This document shows positions 1-7,127 of a stretch of 64,000 nucleotides of DNA, piece by piece. Each line of letters starts with the position of its first letter. Position 1 is the stretch's first letter. The stretch comes from Paenibacillus sp. JZ16 (lineage in GTDB: Bacteria; Bacillota; Bacilli; Paenibacillales; Paenibacillaceae): the NCBI RefSeq assembly GCF_015326965.1, contig NZ_CP017659.1, forward strand, positions 7,357,844 to 7,421,843. Direction: 5' to 3'. Both the position numbers and the translations under genes were made by a program. A model generated the notes under the pieces. It searched no databases. It had not been told where the DNA came from and was given only the letters and a program-made list of their open reading frames with translations.

Positions 1-1
1 T

Positions 2-490
2 GTGAATTTACTTATTAAACCTAATTTGAATGATCAAGCCGAGAACCAAATTAGACGAGATATTCTGGGTCAGACAAGGGGGTTCGGTCGCAATACGGAT
101 TTGTTTGAGAATTTTCCTACAGAAGTTAAATGGTATAAAGCTTTCTTTGAGAAGCAAGATCTAAACGAAGTAATGTACATCAACTATAGTTATTGGAATG
201 AATTATCAAGTAATACTAGACTTCCTTTGCAGGCATCGAAAAATATCATGAATCAAATTGAAGTCTTTGGAATTAGTAACCAAGGATTTCTAGATATCAA
301 CTTAGCTCTCAAGAACGGTAAAGTTTTTCCAAGATTAATATTTGTGTCTATGAATGAGAATTCGCGAGTAGTTGTATTAGAAGGTCACGCGCGGTTAACG
401 GCTTATCATTTAGATAACGATTATATACCTGATGAACTTGAAGTAATTATCGGGTTCTCTGATGAGTTTAGCGTATGGGACTTATATTAA
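2..490 (+). CDS. Hypothetical protein, ParB/sulfiredoxin-like motif (possibly 5'-partial)
   Basis: The open frame begins at a GTG at the very edge of the window, so the true start may lie upstream. The C-terminal part contains VVVLEGHARLTAYHL (about residues 122-136), which resembles the nucleotide-binding motif region (G-H-x-R) of ParB/Srx-like domains seen in many small phage and bacterial proteins. No signal peptide or membrane segment is visible. It lies on the same strand as the cassette-like genes that follow, but no attC-like repeat separates it from the next gene. Function is unknown; the ParB/Srx resemblance is a short motif only. Confidence 0.6.
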   Translation: MNLLIKPNLNDQAENQIRRDILGQTRGFGRNTDLFENFPTEVKWYKAFFEKQDLNEVMYINYSYWNELSSNTRLPLQASKNIMNQIEVFGISNQGFLDINLALKNGKVFPRLIFVSMNENSRVVVLEGHARLTAYHLDNDYIPDELEVIIGFSDEFSVWDLY

Positions 491-562
491 GAACATTTTG
501 TAGGTTGTTCATAGATATTAATGCAAATCTGAATTAGAAACTATTCTGGGGAAGGTGTCTTC

Positions 563-1378
563 ATGGACAAGAAGTCTGTAAATAGAGGATCAATCCTTAT
601 TGGCGCTGGCGAAGTTGGCGTAACCATTTCGGAAAACATGGATAAGAATGTTGTTCATAAGACAAACAGGCTCTATTGGGATACAAAAGGCAATGACTTC
701 TTAAGAGCAATTTCACTTCCTTATTATGGAGGGTTTATCTCAGAAGAAAAATGCCAGCTCTTTGGCGATATCTCAGGAAAAAAACTGCTGGAGATCGGCT
801 GCGGCAACGGCCAATCCTTGCAATATCAAGGGGAACGAAACGCATCTGAACTATGGGCTGTGGATATATCGGAAAAACAAATTGAAAAGGCAACGCAGCA
901 TTTGGAATCGCTCGGTCTATCGGCAAAATTCATCTGTTCTCCCATGGAAGAAGAATGCGGCATACCGGCGGATTATTTTGACTATGTTTATTCGATTTAT
1001 GCCATCGGTTGGACAACCGACCTTGAAGGTACCTTTTGCCGTATCGCTACGTATCTTAAAAAAGATGGTGTATTTATTTTCAGTTGGTCTCATCCTATAC
1101 ACAGATGCGTTACTGATGATAATGGTAGGTTTGTTTTTAGAAAGAGTTATTTCGATGAAGCTTGGTATCCGGTAGCTGTTGATGAAGGTGAGCTATTATT
1201 AGCGGACCGTAAGCTATCAACCTATGTGAACGCTCTGGCGAAAGCGGGATTTGTAATTGAGCAATTGATTGAGCAAACTGATGATGAGATTATGCAATCG
1301 CGGGACGATAAAAGCGATTTGGCCAAGAGAGCGAGGATGCTTCCTGTAACCTTAGTGATTAAGGCAAGAAATCTATAA
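563..1378 (+). CDS. Class I SAM-dependent methyltransferase
   Basis: The 271-residue product contains the SAM-binding motif I LEIGCGNGQ at residues 76-84, an acidic strand-2 end (AVDIS) and a post-motif segment PADYFDYVYSIYAIGW typical of Rossmann-fold methyltransferases of the Methyltransf_11/25 type. The substrate cannot be told. The start at 563 has GGGGAAGG eight bases upstream; the first 25 residues are poorly conserved-looking and an internal ATG at 638 is an alternative. It is the first unit of the left cassette array and is followed 64 bases later by an attC-like repeat. A broken, diverged copy of its middle third lies in the right array at 60735-60975. Confidence 0.88.
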   Translation: MDKKSVNRGSILIGAGEVGVTISENMDKNVVHKTNRLYWDTKGNDFLRAISLPYYGGFISEEKCQLFGDISGKKLLEIGCGNGQSLQYQGERNASELWAVDISEKQIEKATQHLESLGLSAKFICSPMEEECGIPADYFDYVYSIYAIGWTTDLEGTFCRIATYLKKDGVFIFSWSHPIHRCVTDDNGRFVFRKSYFDEAWYPVAVDEGELLLADRKLSTYVNALAKAGFVIEQLIEQTDDEIMQSRDDKSDLAKRARMLPVTLVIKARNL

Positions 1379-1441
1379 TATCTGATGACAAAGCGAAGCA
1401 TGTATAAAGAACTTTAGAGGTATTGAGGAAGGCATTGACAT

Positions 1442-1506
1442 CCGATAACACTATTTTCACGCATCGGGCATACGCCCTCGGTCCGGTAGAAGATAGAACG
1501 TTAGGC
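1442..1506 (+). repeat. attC-like recombination site 1
   Basis: The 65-bp element runs from a left box CCGATAAC to a right box GTTAGGC that fits the integron R' consensus GTTRRRY, followed by GAAA. It carries the left-arm signature TTTTCACGC and a GGGC-ATAC-GCCC stem. It sits directly behind the methyltransferase gene in the orientation expected for a cassette attC site. The left box is degenerate, and the call is by resemblance to the other copies. Confidence 0.6.
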
Positions 1507-1589
1507 GAAATCCTCAAAGTATTCAGAATAGGTGGGGAAGCATTAAATTGCTTCCTAACAGTAGAACTATTTTCAGAAGGGACCTGCTG

Positions 1590-1820
1590 ATGAGAAGAAG
1601 ATATTCTATTGAAAAAGCAGAGTGGTCAGAAACAAGAGAAAAAAAGTATCAACAAGACTGTAGAGATATTGTATTTAAGTTCGATGATGAGCTTTTACAG
1701 CAAGATGACGCCGTTTATTTAAATAGAAAAGAAGGACAAACTATGGTGATAAAGCCTTTAAATCAAAAAACATTTTGGTACGAAATATGGTTAAAACTCA
1801 AAGACATCTATAATACATAA
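1590..1820 (+). CDS. Small hypothetical protein
   Basis: This is a 76-residue basic/acidic protein with many K, R, E and Q residues and a C-terminal aromatic stretch (FWYEIWLKLKDIYN). I do not recognise a family. The ATG at 1590 is preferred because AGAAGGGA lies about seven bases upstream; the frame is open from a TTG at 1548. It is a lone gene between two attC-like repeats, as expected for one cassette. Confidence 0.5.
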   Translation: MRRRYSIEKAEWSETREKKYQQDCRDIVFKFDDELLQQDDAVYLNRKEGQTMVIKPLNQKTFWYEIWLKLKDIYNT

Positions 1821-1907
1821 TGAAACATAGAATTTAAAAGACAGTTTAAAACCTAGGCAGATCTGATTGAAGATCCTTGTGAGCAACATCAGGAAGTCGA
1901 GGACTAC

Positions 1908-2003
1908 GTCTAACATAATATTCACGCTGCGGACTTTCGTCCTTGGCCCAGCATTCGCCGGGCGCTCAGCAGACGCTGAGTCGTGAATACAGAAACGTTA
2001 GAT
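1908..2003 (+). repeat. attC-like recombination site 2 (best-formed copy)
   Basis: The 96-bp element has a left box GTCTAAC (1908-1914) that fits RYYYAAC and a right box GTTAGAT (1997-2003) that fits GTTRRRY. Inner arms ATTCACG (1920-1926) and CGTGAAT (1982-1988) are perfectly inverted, and a GC-rich imperfect hairpin lies between them. GAA follows the right box. This is the architecture of an integron attC site and the clearest member of the family here. Confidence 0.72.
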
Positions 2004-2042
2004 GAATTCGCTAGAAGATAATGAAAGTAGGTGCAATCATAG

Positions 2043-2798
2043 GTGTATCTAAACCAGTTTCATGCAATGATTGGATCACTCTTTGGGGAATTACTTATTA
2101 AATTTAAAGATCAAGGGGAATATGGTTTCACCAATAAAACTCAAAGAGAATGTAAACGAATTGGCTATTCAACGAATATTACACCGGAATTGATTGAACA
2201 AGCATATGAGAAAAAGATCGATATAATGATAACTCATCATGACGCTTGGAATTTCATCTATGGAATGAAGGACGAGTGCGTGCGCAGGCTCAAAGCTTAT
2301 GATATTGCCCACTTCTTCATACATTTACCTTTGGACTATGCTAATTTTGGTACAGGACAGTCGTTATTAAATGAAATCGGTCAAATACAAATGATCCAAG
2401 GATCATACTATTTGAATGGAGAAAGTCGAATCGGGATAGGAGAATTGCTTGAGACAATTACATTCAATGAGTTAGTGACTCGATTGAAATTGCAATGCAA
2501 TGAAGAGGTAAAGGCTTGGAACTTTGGAACGCAGTCAATTCAGCGAATCGGAATCCTTACGGGAGCAGGCGATGGTACGAAACATGTAAGAGAAGCTTTG
2601 GAAGCACAGTGTGATGTCTATATAACAGGGGAGAAGACGTTATATACAATTCAGTATGCTGAATTTTCAAAGATCAATTTGATTGTAGGGAGCCACACAT
2701 TTACCGAGGTGTTTGGAGTTCGATCGCTTGCAAATAAAGTCCGAGAGTCGTTTCCGGAAATCGAAATTGTATACATTGAAGAAAAACATATGGAATAG
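2043..2798 (+). CDS. Nif3-like dinuclear metal-centre protein (DUF34/NIF3 family)
   Basis: The 251-residue protein has the family's N-terminal metal-binding motif THHDAW (His65-His66) and the C-terminal motif GSHTFTEVFGVRSLA near residue 220, both supplying ligands of the di-metal site. The length matches short Nif3 proteins. Family members are metal-dependent hydrolase-like or GTP cyclohydrolase-like proteins of unsettled function, so no reaction is assigned. The start is a GTG 40 bases after the right box of attC-like site 2, with only a weak ribosome site (AGTAGGTG) at a long distance. It is a typical single-gene cassette, followed 28 bases later by another repeat. Confidence 0.85.
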   Translation: MYLNQFHAMIGSLFGELLIKFKDQGEYGFTNKTQRECKRIGYSTNITPELIEQAYEKKIDIMITHHDAWNFIYGMKDECVRRLKAYDIAHFFIHLPLDYANFGTGQSLLNEIGQIQMIQGSYYLNGESRIGIGELLETITFNELVTRLKLQCNEEVKAWNFGTQSIQRIGILTGAGDGTKHVREALEAQCDVYITGEKTLYTIQYAEFSKINLIVGSHTFTEVFGVRSLANKVRESFPEIEIVYIEEKHME

Positions 2799-2825
2799 AT
2801 TGTGAGGGTAATTCAAAGCGACTTT

Positions 2826-2924
2826 GACTAACAGCATTCACGCATCGGCTGACGTTCTCGGCCGCAGACGTGGATTCGAGGAAGTGATTGCCGCGGCAAC
2901 TCCCTACGGGAGTTCGTGAGTGCG
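2826..2924 (+). repeat. attC-like recombination site 3 (right box lost)
   Basis: The left box GACTAAC is followed by CATTCACGCATCGGC, the family's left-arm signature, and the right arm TTCGTGAGTGCG lies about 75 bases later. The terminal GTTRRRY box is absent, so the site looks partly deleted; the adjoining sequence is a gene remnant. Confidence 0.5.
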
Positions 2925-2982
2925 AGGAAGCCAAAAGCTATTTAGACAATAAATACAAACCAGATGGATCATATCTGGACTT

Positions 2983-3102
2983 GAAATCTTTAGGATAACC
3001 CATATTCATGTAAGGCAAGCAGGTAGCTGGTCTGAACAATTCGATTTATTATTTCGAGATTACTTAAGAACTCATGAAGAATATGTAAGGGAGAACGAAA
3101 CA
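2983..3102 (+). pseudogene. GrpB-family protein remnant (C-terminal fragment)
   Basis: Translated in the frame of the following gene, this stretch gives THIHVRQAGSWSEQFDLLF then RDYLRTHEEYV. This is the signature of the GrpB/UPF0157 nucleotidyltransferase-like family, which normally has about 170 residues. Only about 40 residues remain, and an in-frame stop lies upstream (2950-2952). The remnant reads in frame straight into the ATG of the HAD gene at 3103. I infer a cassette whose front was lost together with the right end of attC-like site 3. Confidence 0.65.
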
Positions 3103-3723
3103 ATGAAAAAGTACATACTCTTCGATCATGATGGTGTTCTGGTTGATACAGAATACTGGTATTACAAAGCGGGAGAACGCGCTCTGGCTGACATTGGATT
3201 TACCTTGGATAAAGATCAATACCTCCGCGACATGACCCAGTCGCTGGGCACTTGGTCCCAAGCTAGGGCGGCAGGCATTAATGAACAGACGATAAGCAAG
3301 CAGCGTGAGGTCCGCAACGTCTATTATCAGGAATATCTAAGAACAGAAACCATAGAGATTGAAGGCGTAGTTGAAACTCTAGCCGAACTGTCAAAGTACG
3401 TCCGCATGGCCATCGTGACGACTGCAAAACGTGCGGATTTTCAACTTATTCACGAAAAGCGCCAGATTAGACAATTCATGGATTTCGTCCTTGTTCGAGA
3501 AGACTATGAGCGCACCAAGCCGCACCCGGAACCATACTTGACCGGCCTAAAGCGCTTGGGAGCTACCAAAGAAGAGACCCTGGTTGTAGAGGATTCAAAC
3601 AGAGGGTTGAACTCAGCCGTGGCGGCTGGTATCGACTGTGTTATTGTCCATAACGACTTCACCAAAACACATGACTTCTCACAGGCCAGCTATCGAATCA
3701 AGACTATTCTGAAAGTAACCTGA
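3103..3723 (+). CDS. HAD-superfamily hydrolase (beta-phosphoglucomutase-like)
   Basis: The 206-residue protein has the HAD motif I FDHDGVLVDTE with catalytic Asp8 and Asp10, motif II around Thr106-Thr107 (VTTAKR), motif III Lys139 in RTKPHPEPY, and motif IV VVEDSNRG with Asp164. A helical cap follows motif I, as in the beta-phosphoglucomutase/phosphoglycolate phosphatase subgroup. It is cytoplasmic, probably a small phosphatase or phosphomutase; the substrate is unknown. The ATG is preceded by AGGGAG at 3088-3093 and is in frame with the GrpB remnant. A degenerate attC-like repeat follows. Confidence 0.88.
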   Translation: MKKYILFDHDGVLVDTEYWYYKAGERALADIGFTLDKDQYLRDMTQSLGTWSQARAAGINEQTISKQREVRNVYYQEYLRTETIEIEGVVETLAELSKYVRMAIVTTAKRADFQLIHEKRQIRQFMDFVLVREDYERTKPHPEPYLTGLKRLGATKEETLVVEDSNRGLNSAVAAGIDCVIVHNDFTKTHDFSQASYRIKTILKVT

Positions 3724-3744
3724 GAGGGCATTCGCCAGCACGTC

Positions 3745-3881
3745 CCGTACTCACGTTTTAAATGATATAAGTGATTGGGTTTACAAGATTTCATGAACGG
3801 TCAGGAATAGATCACCTACCGCGTCACGGCCGCTCTTTGGGCTTAAGGTGATGGGACGTCGTGAACACTACAACGTTTTGT
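3745..3881 (+). repeat. attC-like recombination site 4 (degenerate)
   Basis: The right arm CGTCGTGAACACTACAACG is followed by GTTTTGTGAA, which keeps the GTT-N4-GAA pattern seen at the other sites. The left arm is reduced to GTACTCACG without the TAAC box. A further inverted pair, CACCTA with TTAAGGTG, lies in the centre. It is recognised mainly from its position behind the HAD gene and its right arm. Confidence 0.45.
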
Positions 3882-3926
3882 GAATCATAGTGTGATATTT
3901 AATGAAAGTATCTAAAGGAGTCCTGT

Positions 3927-4502
3927 ATGAAGACAATTATCTATATGGTTAGGCATGGGGAATCACCATATAATGAAGGAAATGAAAGAATAAGAGGGCT
4001 TACCCCAACAGGAAAGGCTGATATTGAAAAAGTAACGAAGTTACTTATAGGTGAAGGAATAGATAAGATTATATCAAGTCCTTATACTCGAGCAATTCTT
4101 AGTGTTGAGGGATTGGCCAAGCACTTAAAGTTAGATATTGAGGTATTTGAAAATCTTAGAGAACGTCATTTTGCATCTTATATTATTGATAATGCAGAGT
4201 TAATTTCTAGTATCAGAGAGAGTTTTAATGACCCTGATTATACCTTGCTGGGTGGAGAGTCTAATGCAGATTGTCAGAAAAGAGCAATCTCAGTTCTAAA
4301 GCTCATATTTAAAGAGCACAGAGGGAAGAGAATAGCAATTGGGACTCATGGTCTTGTAATGACTTTGATGATGAATCATTTTGATTCAGCTTTTGGCTTG
4401 GAGTTTTTGAATCAATTAAAGAAACCAGATATTTATAAAATGCAGTTTGATGACTTAGAATTAGAAGAGGTAACGAGAATGTGGAATGACCAGATTTCTT
4501 AA
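3927..4502 (+). CDS. Histidine phosphatase family protein (phosphoglycerate mutase-like)
   Basis: The 191-residue protein carries the phosphohistidine motif RHGES (residues 9-13, His10), the second basic site SPYTRA with Arg55, an acidic residue in LRER (Glu79) and the second catalytic histidine in GTHG (His141). These are the four catalytic elements of branch-1 histidine phosphatases. The substrate cannot be predicted from sequence alone. The start has a strong AAAGGAG nine bases upstream. The gene is AT-rich relative to the backbone genes and stands alone between repeats. Confidence 0.9.
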   Translation: MKTIIYMVRHGESPYNEGNERIRGLTPTGKADIEKVTKLLIGEGIDKIISSPYTRAILSVEGLAKHLKLDIEVFENLRERHFASYIIDNAELISSIRESFNDPDYTLLGGESNADCQKRAISVLKLIFKEHRGKRIAIGTHGLVMTLMMNHFDSAFGLEFLNQLKKPDIYKMQFDDLELEEVTRMWNDQIS

Positions 4503-4528
4503 GGTTTATCGAAGAGGACTGCGGTATT

Positions 4529-4562
4529 ACATAACAGAGTATTCGCTACGGGGACAAGCCCC
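4529..4562 (+). repeat. attC-like left half-site 5
   Basis: ACATAACAGAGTATTCGC followed by a GGGGACAAGCCCC hairpin matches the left arm of the family. No matching right arm or GTTRRRY box is found before the next gene, so only half of the site survives. Confidence 0.45.
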
Positions 4563-4588
4563 TTAAATATATTTTGGGAGGCGACTTC

Positions 4589-4642
4589 ATGAAGCGTTTA
4601 GAAGACCATTATAAAACCTCGATTAAAGGAATTGAAGCTTAA
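4589..4642 (+). CDS. 17-codon open frame immediately before the Nudix gene
   Basis: An ATG with a good ribosome site (GGGAGG, nine bases upstream) opens a 17-codon frame encoding MKRLEDHYKTSIKGIEA. Its TAA stop directly touches the ATG of the Nudix gene (TAAATG). It may be a remnant of another cassette gene's N-terminus or a short leader that couples translation to the Nudix gene, which has no ribosome site of its own. Whether the peptide itself matters is unknown. Confidence 0.35.
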   Translation: MKRLEDHYKTSIKGIEA

Positions 4643-5191
4643 ATGCAGTTGATTAGAAAAATTACTGATCATGAGATTCTCGGAGGCCCTATTAAATTGA
4701 TAGAGCCAGTGTCACGATTTGCTTCAAGAGGTGTGTTAATTGATGGAGCGTTGAATGTAGCCATGATGTACATGTCAAAACCTGATCTATACAAATTGCC
4801 AGGAGGAGGAATCGAAGAAAAAGAAACAAAAGAGCAGTCTTTCTTAAGGGAGATTAAAGAAGAGACTGGATATGAGGCAGAATCAACTTATGAACTGGGG
4901 TATATTGAAGAACATAAAGCAAAAAATAACTTTTTGCAGATATCTTATTGTTGGATAGCAAATGTAAGGAAAAGGATATGCAGTTTAAACCTAAGTGAAA
5001 GTGAAAAACAACTCGGTATGACGGTTAAATGGATGACATTAGATGAGGCATTAGAAGTAATGAGCGAGTCACTTATACATTGTAATGAGTACTCAACAAA
5101 ATTCATGATTATACGAGATAAGACAATCCTTGAAATTGCTTACGAAATAATAACAAAGAGTGAAAAGAATATTTGGGGTAACTCGAAGTAG
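4643..5191 (+). CDS. Nudix hydrolase
   Basis: The 182-residue protein has a complete Nudix box: Gly55, Glu61, Arg69-Glu70, Glu73-Glu74 and Gly76 fit GX5EX7REUXEEXGU. The enzyme should hydrolyse a nucleoside diphosphate linked to another moiety using a divalent metal; the substrate is unknown. The start ATG directly abuts the stop of a 17-codon frame, so it may depend on coupled translation. A long-form attC-like repeat begins 10 bases after its stop. Confidence 0.88.
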   Translation: MQLIRKITDHEILGGPIKLIEPVSRFASRGVLIDGALNVAMMYMSKPDLYKLPGGGIEEKETKEQSFLREIKEETGYEAESTYELGYIEEHKAKNNFLQISYCWIANVRKRICSLNLSESEKQLGMTVKWMTLDEALEVMSESLIHCNEYSTKFMIIRDKTILEIAYEIITKSEKNIWGNSK

Positions 5192-5200
5192 TCCTAACCT

Positions 5201-5371
5201 CCTATAACAAAGTATTCACGTAGCGGGCCGACTGACGTCGTCCCTTGGTCCGCCCGAAGCATTTCATGGAAGCTGAATCAGGCGGACAACCCTGACCGAC
5301 TAACCGCATCGCGGCCGGCTCCTCCAGAGCCTTAGTCGGTGAGGATTCGTAGATACACATAAACGTTAACT
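5201..5371 (+). repeat. attC-like recombination site 6 (long form with nested hairpin)
   Basis: The left box CTATAAC is followed by AAAGTATTCACGTAGCGGGC, and the right end is AAACGTTAACTGAAA. The roughly 170-bp centre contains a second inverted repeat, CCGACTAA (5296-5303) against TTAGTCGG (5332-5339). The same nested arrangement occurs in the right array at 61541-61689. VCR-type long attC sites are the closest known analogy. Confidence 0.6.
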
Positions 5372-5412
5372 GAAATTGCTGTCAATGTACATAAAAGAAA
5401 GGAATAAAAACA

Positions 5413-6018
5413 ATGAATAAATCTGCTTTTACAATTGCAGTAAGTGGACCATCTGGTTCAGGTAAGAGTACATTAACAAAGCAATTAAGAGATAAACTTG
5501 TTGATGCAATCTCATTCCACTTTGATGACTATGCTTCAACTAATAAATATCCAGATGATTTTGTGGAGTGGTTGGAAAAAGGTGCCGACCCTAAATTAGT
5601 TCAAAACCCAAATTTTAATAGAGACTTAAATGAGTTGGTTCAAGGCAAATCGATAAAACTACCTAACAACCAAATGGTAAAATCAGAAAAATACATTATA
5701 GTCGAAGAACCATTCGGTAGAGGTCGGGAAGGAATGGCCGAATTAATTGATTTCGTAATCTGTATTGATATTCCATTAGAGGTAGCACTGGCTCGTAGGA
5801 TTTTAAGAGGGATACAAAATGCTGAGTACTCTCCAAGTGAAACTTTAAAAAACTTCGAAGAATATTTGTCTCAGTATCTTATCGTAGTGCGAAATTTATA
5901 CCAAGCTATAAATTCAAATGTCATGGCCGATTGTGATTTAATTGTATCTGGTCTTGAACCAATGGATGTAATTACGGACAAAATAATAATAGAGCTTGAG
6001 AAACGAAGTATTATATAA
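5413..6018 (+). CDS. P-loop kinase, uridine-kinase-like
   Basis: The 201-residue protein starts with a Walker A motif GPSGSGKST (residues 12-20) and shows the acidic FHFDDY segment typical of nucleoside or uridine kinase-like P-loop proteins. The EEPFGRGR region and the arginine-rich LARRILRG probably form the lid. It should phosphorylate a small metabolite using ATP; the substrate is unknown. The ribosome site AAAGGAA lies about nine bases upstream. A second open frame, an HD-domain remnant, continues in the same frame immediately after its stop codon. Confidence 0.82.
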   Translation: MNKSAFTIAVSGPSGSGKSTLTKQLRDKLVDAISFHFDDYASTNKYPDDFVEWLEKGADPKLVQNPNFNRDLNELVQGKSIKLPNNQMVKSEKYIIVEEPFGRGREGMAELIDFVICIDIPLEVALARRILRGIQNAEYSPSETLKNFEEYLSQYLIVVRNLYQAINSNVMADCDLIVSGLEPMDVITDKIIIELEKRSII

Positions 6019-6255
6019 CTCAAAGAAGAAGAGATACTAGAAGCTATTAATTTATTTACAAGAGCTAAGGAAGACAACTATGAAGAATTCATTGATAAAA
6101 CATTAAAGAACCGAATAGCTAGAAATGTAAAGATAGCTGATATTAAAGAGAATATGAATTCATCAAGAATACAAGATCCTTCAGAACAAGATTACCTGCG
6201 ACTCGAGAAATATAAAAGAGCATTGGAAAGACTGGAAAGACAATTTGAAAGTTAA
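6019..6255 (+). pseudogene. HD-domain phosphohydrolase-like C-terminal remnant
   Basis: Seventy-eight codons without a start encode NYEEFIDKTLKNRIARNVKI then ADIKENMNSSRI and DYLRLEKYKRALERLERQF. This pattern is familiar from the C-terminal half of small bacterial HD/SpoT-hydrolase-like proteins (the 'ARxVKIADLxHNMD' motif). It begins at the base after the kinase stop and stays in the same frame, so it looks like two cassette genes joined with loss of the first half of the second one. An attC-like half-site follows within 20 bases. Confidence 0.6.
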
Positions 6256-6271
6256 TCAAGAAGAGGGTATA

Positions 6272-6300
6272 GGCGTAACACCATGTTCACGCTTCGGGCC
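6272..6300 (+). repeat. attC-like left half-site 7
   Basis: GGCGTAACACCATGTTCACG followed by CTTCGGGCC matches the left arm of the family and follows the HD remnant, as an attC should. No right arm with GTTRRRY is visible before the VOC gene. Confidence 0.5.
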
Positions 6301-6341
6301 ATTCACCCACAGAAAATTTGTACACGAGGAGAAAAAAACTA

Positions 6342-6796
6342 TGGAAAAAAATAAGTTACTAAGAATGGACAATGTCGGCATCGTTGTAGAATCCCTTGAT
6401 GACGCAATTTCTTTCTTCGAGGAGATTGGCTTGACCCTCGAAGGGCGAACGACTGTCGAAGGGGAATGGGCTGGTCGCGTAACCGGACTAGGTACTCAGT
6501 GTGTAGAGATTGCTATGATGGTTACCCCAGATGGCCACAGCCGACTTGAACTTTCGCGATTTCTCACCCCACCTACGATATCCGATCACCGGACGGCTCC
6601 TGTAAACTCCCTTGGTTATTTACGCGTCATGTTCACAGTTCAAAACATTGATGAGATGGTATCCAGACTCACTACTAAGCATGGTGCGCAACTCGTTGGC
6701 GAAATGGTTCAATACGAGGATTCGTATCGGCTCTGCTACATTCGTGGAACCGAAGGACTTCTAATCGGTTTGGCGGAACAACTCGGTAACAAATAA
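6342..6796 (+). CDS. VOC-superfamily protein (glyoxalase/bleomycin-resistance fold)
   Basis: The 151-residue protein has two repeated beta-alpha-beta-beta-beta modules: an N-terminal MDNVGIVVESLDDAISFFEE typical of VOC proteins, and a second half starting near YLRVMFTVQNIDEMVSRL. Candidate metal ligands include Glu residues at the strand ends (LELS and the C-terminal GTEGLLIGLAE). These proteins act as dioxygenases, isomerases or resistance-binding proteins; none can be chosen here. The ATG at 6342 has ACGAGGAG nine bases upstream and replaces a longer open frame that begins inside the attC-like half-site. Confidence 0.85.
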
Positions 6797-6904
6797 ATAA
6801 GTGACGTTTTTTTTGAAAAAACTCTACTGAAATATACGTTAATAGAGTAAAAAAACAAAAAAAGTAAAGCTGTGTGGAAGTATCTCGAAGAAATTGGGTG
6901 CGTC

Positions 6905-7020
6905 ATGTAACAGCGTATTCACGCATTGAGTATTCGCCAATGGTCCGGGGATGTTATTGGCTTGGAAGTATAGGCAGCGGACACTTCAATATTCGTCGGA
7001 CGTCGTGAATACTGATTACG
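6905..7020 (+). repeat. attC-like recombination site 8
   Basis: The left box ATGTAAC (6905-6911) is followed by AGCGTATTCACGCATTGAG, and the right arm CGTCGTGAATAC starts at 7001. The right box is degenerate (ATTACGG). The rest of the 6797-7127 interval shows an AT-rich stretch after the VOC gene with no recognisable gene. Confidence 0.55.
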
Positions 7021-7127
7021 GAGATCATTATAATTTAATGAATTACGCGACTACGGCCAAACTTAGTAAAAACTATGATGTATATAGATTAAAAGAAGGG
7101 TGTAATTGTAGGGGAGCGTAGCTAATT

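Noticed and set aside
726..1175. Second long open frame inside the methyltransferase gene
   Set aside because: It lies wholly within the methyltransferase in another frame and its translation has no domain-like features.
1442..1990. The inverted repeats as ordinary rho-independent terminators
   Set aside because: None of the complete copies is followed by a T-run, and the conserved TAAC and GTTAGNN ends lie outside the stems, which terminators do not need.
1442..7020. The dispersed repeats as a CRISPR array
   Set aside because: Repeat spacing is 300-1000 bp, the intervals contain genes, and the repeats are long, imperfect palindromes of varied length. No cas gene is present.
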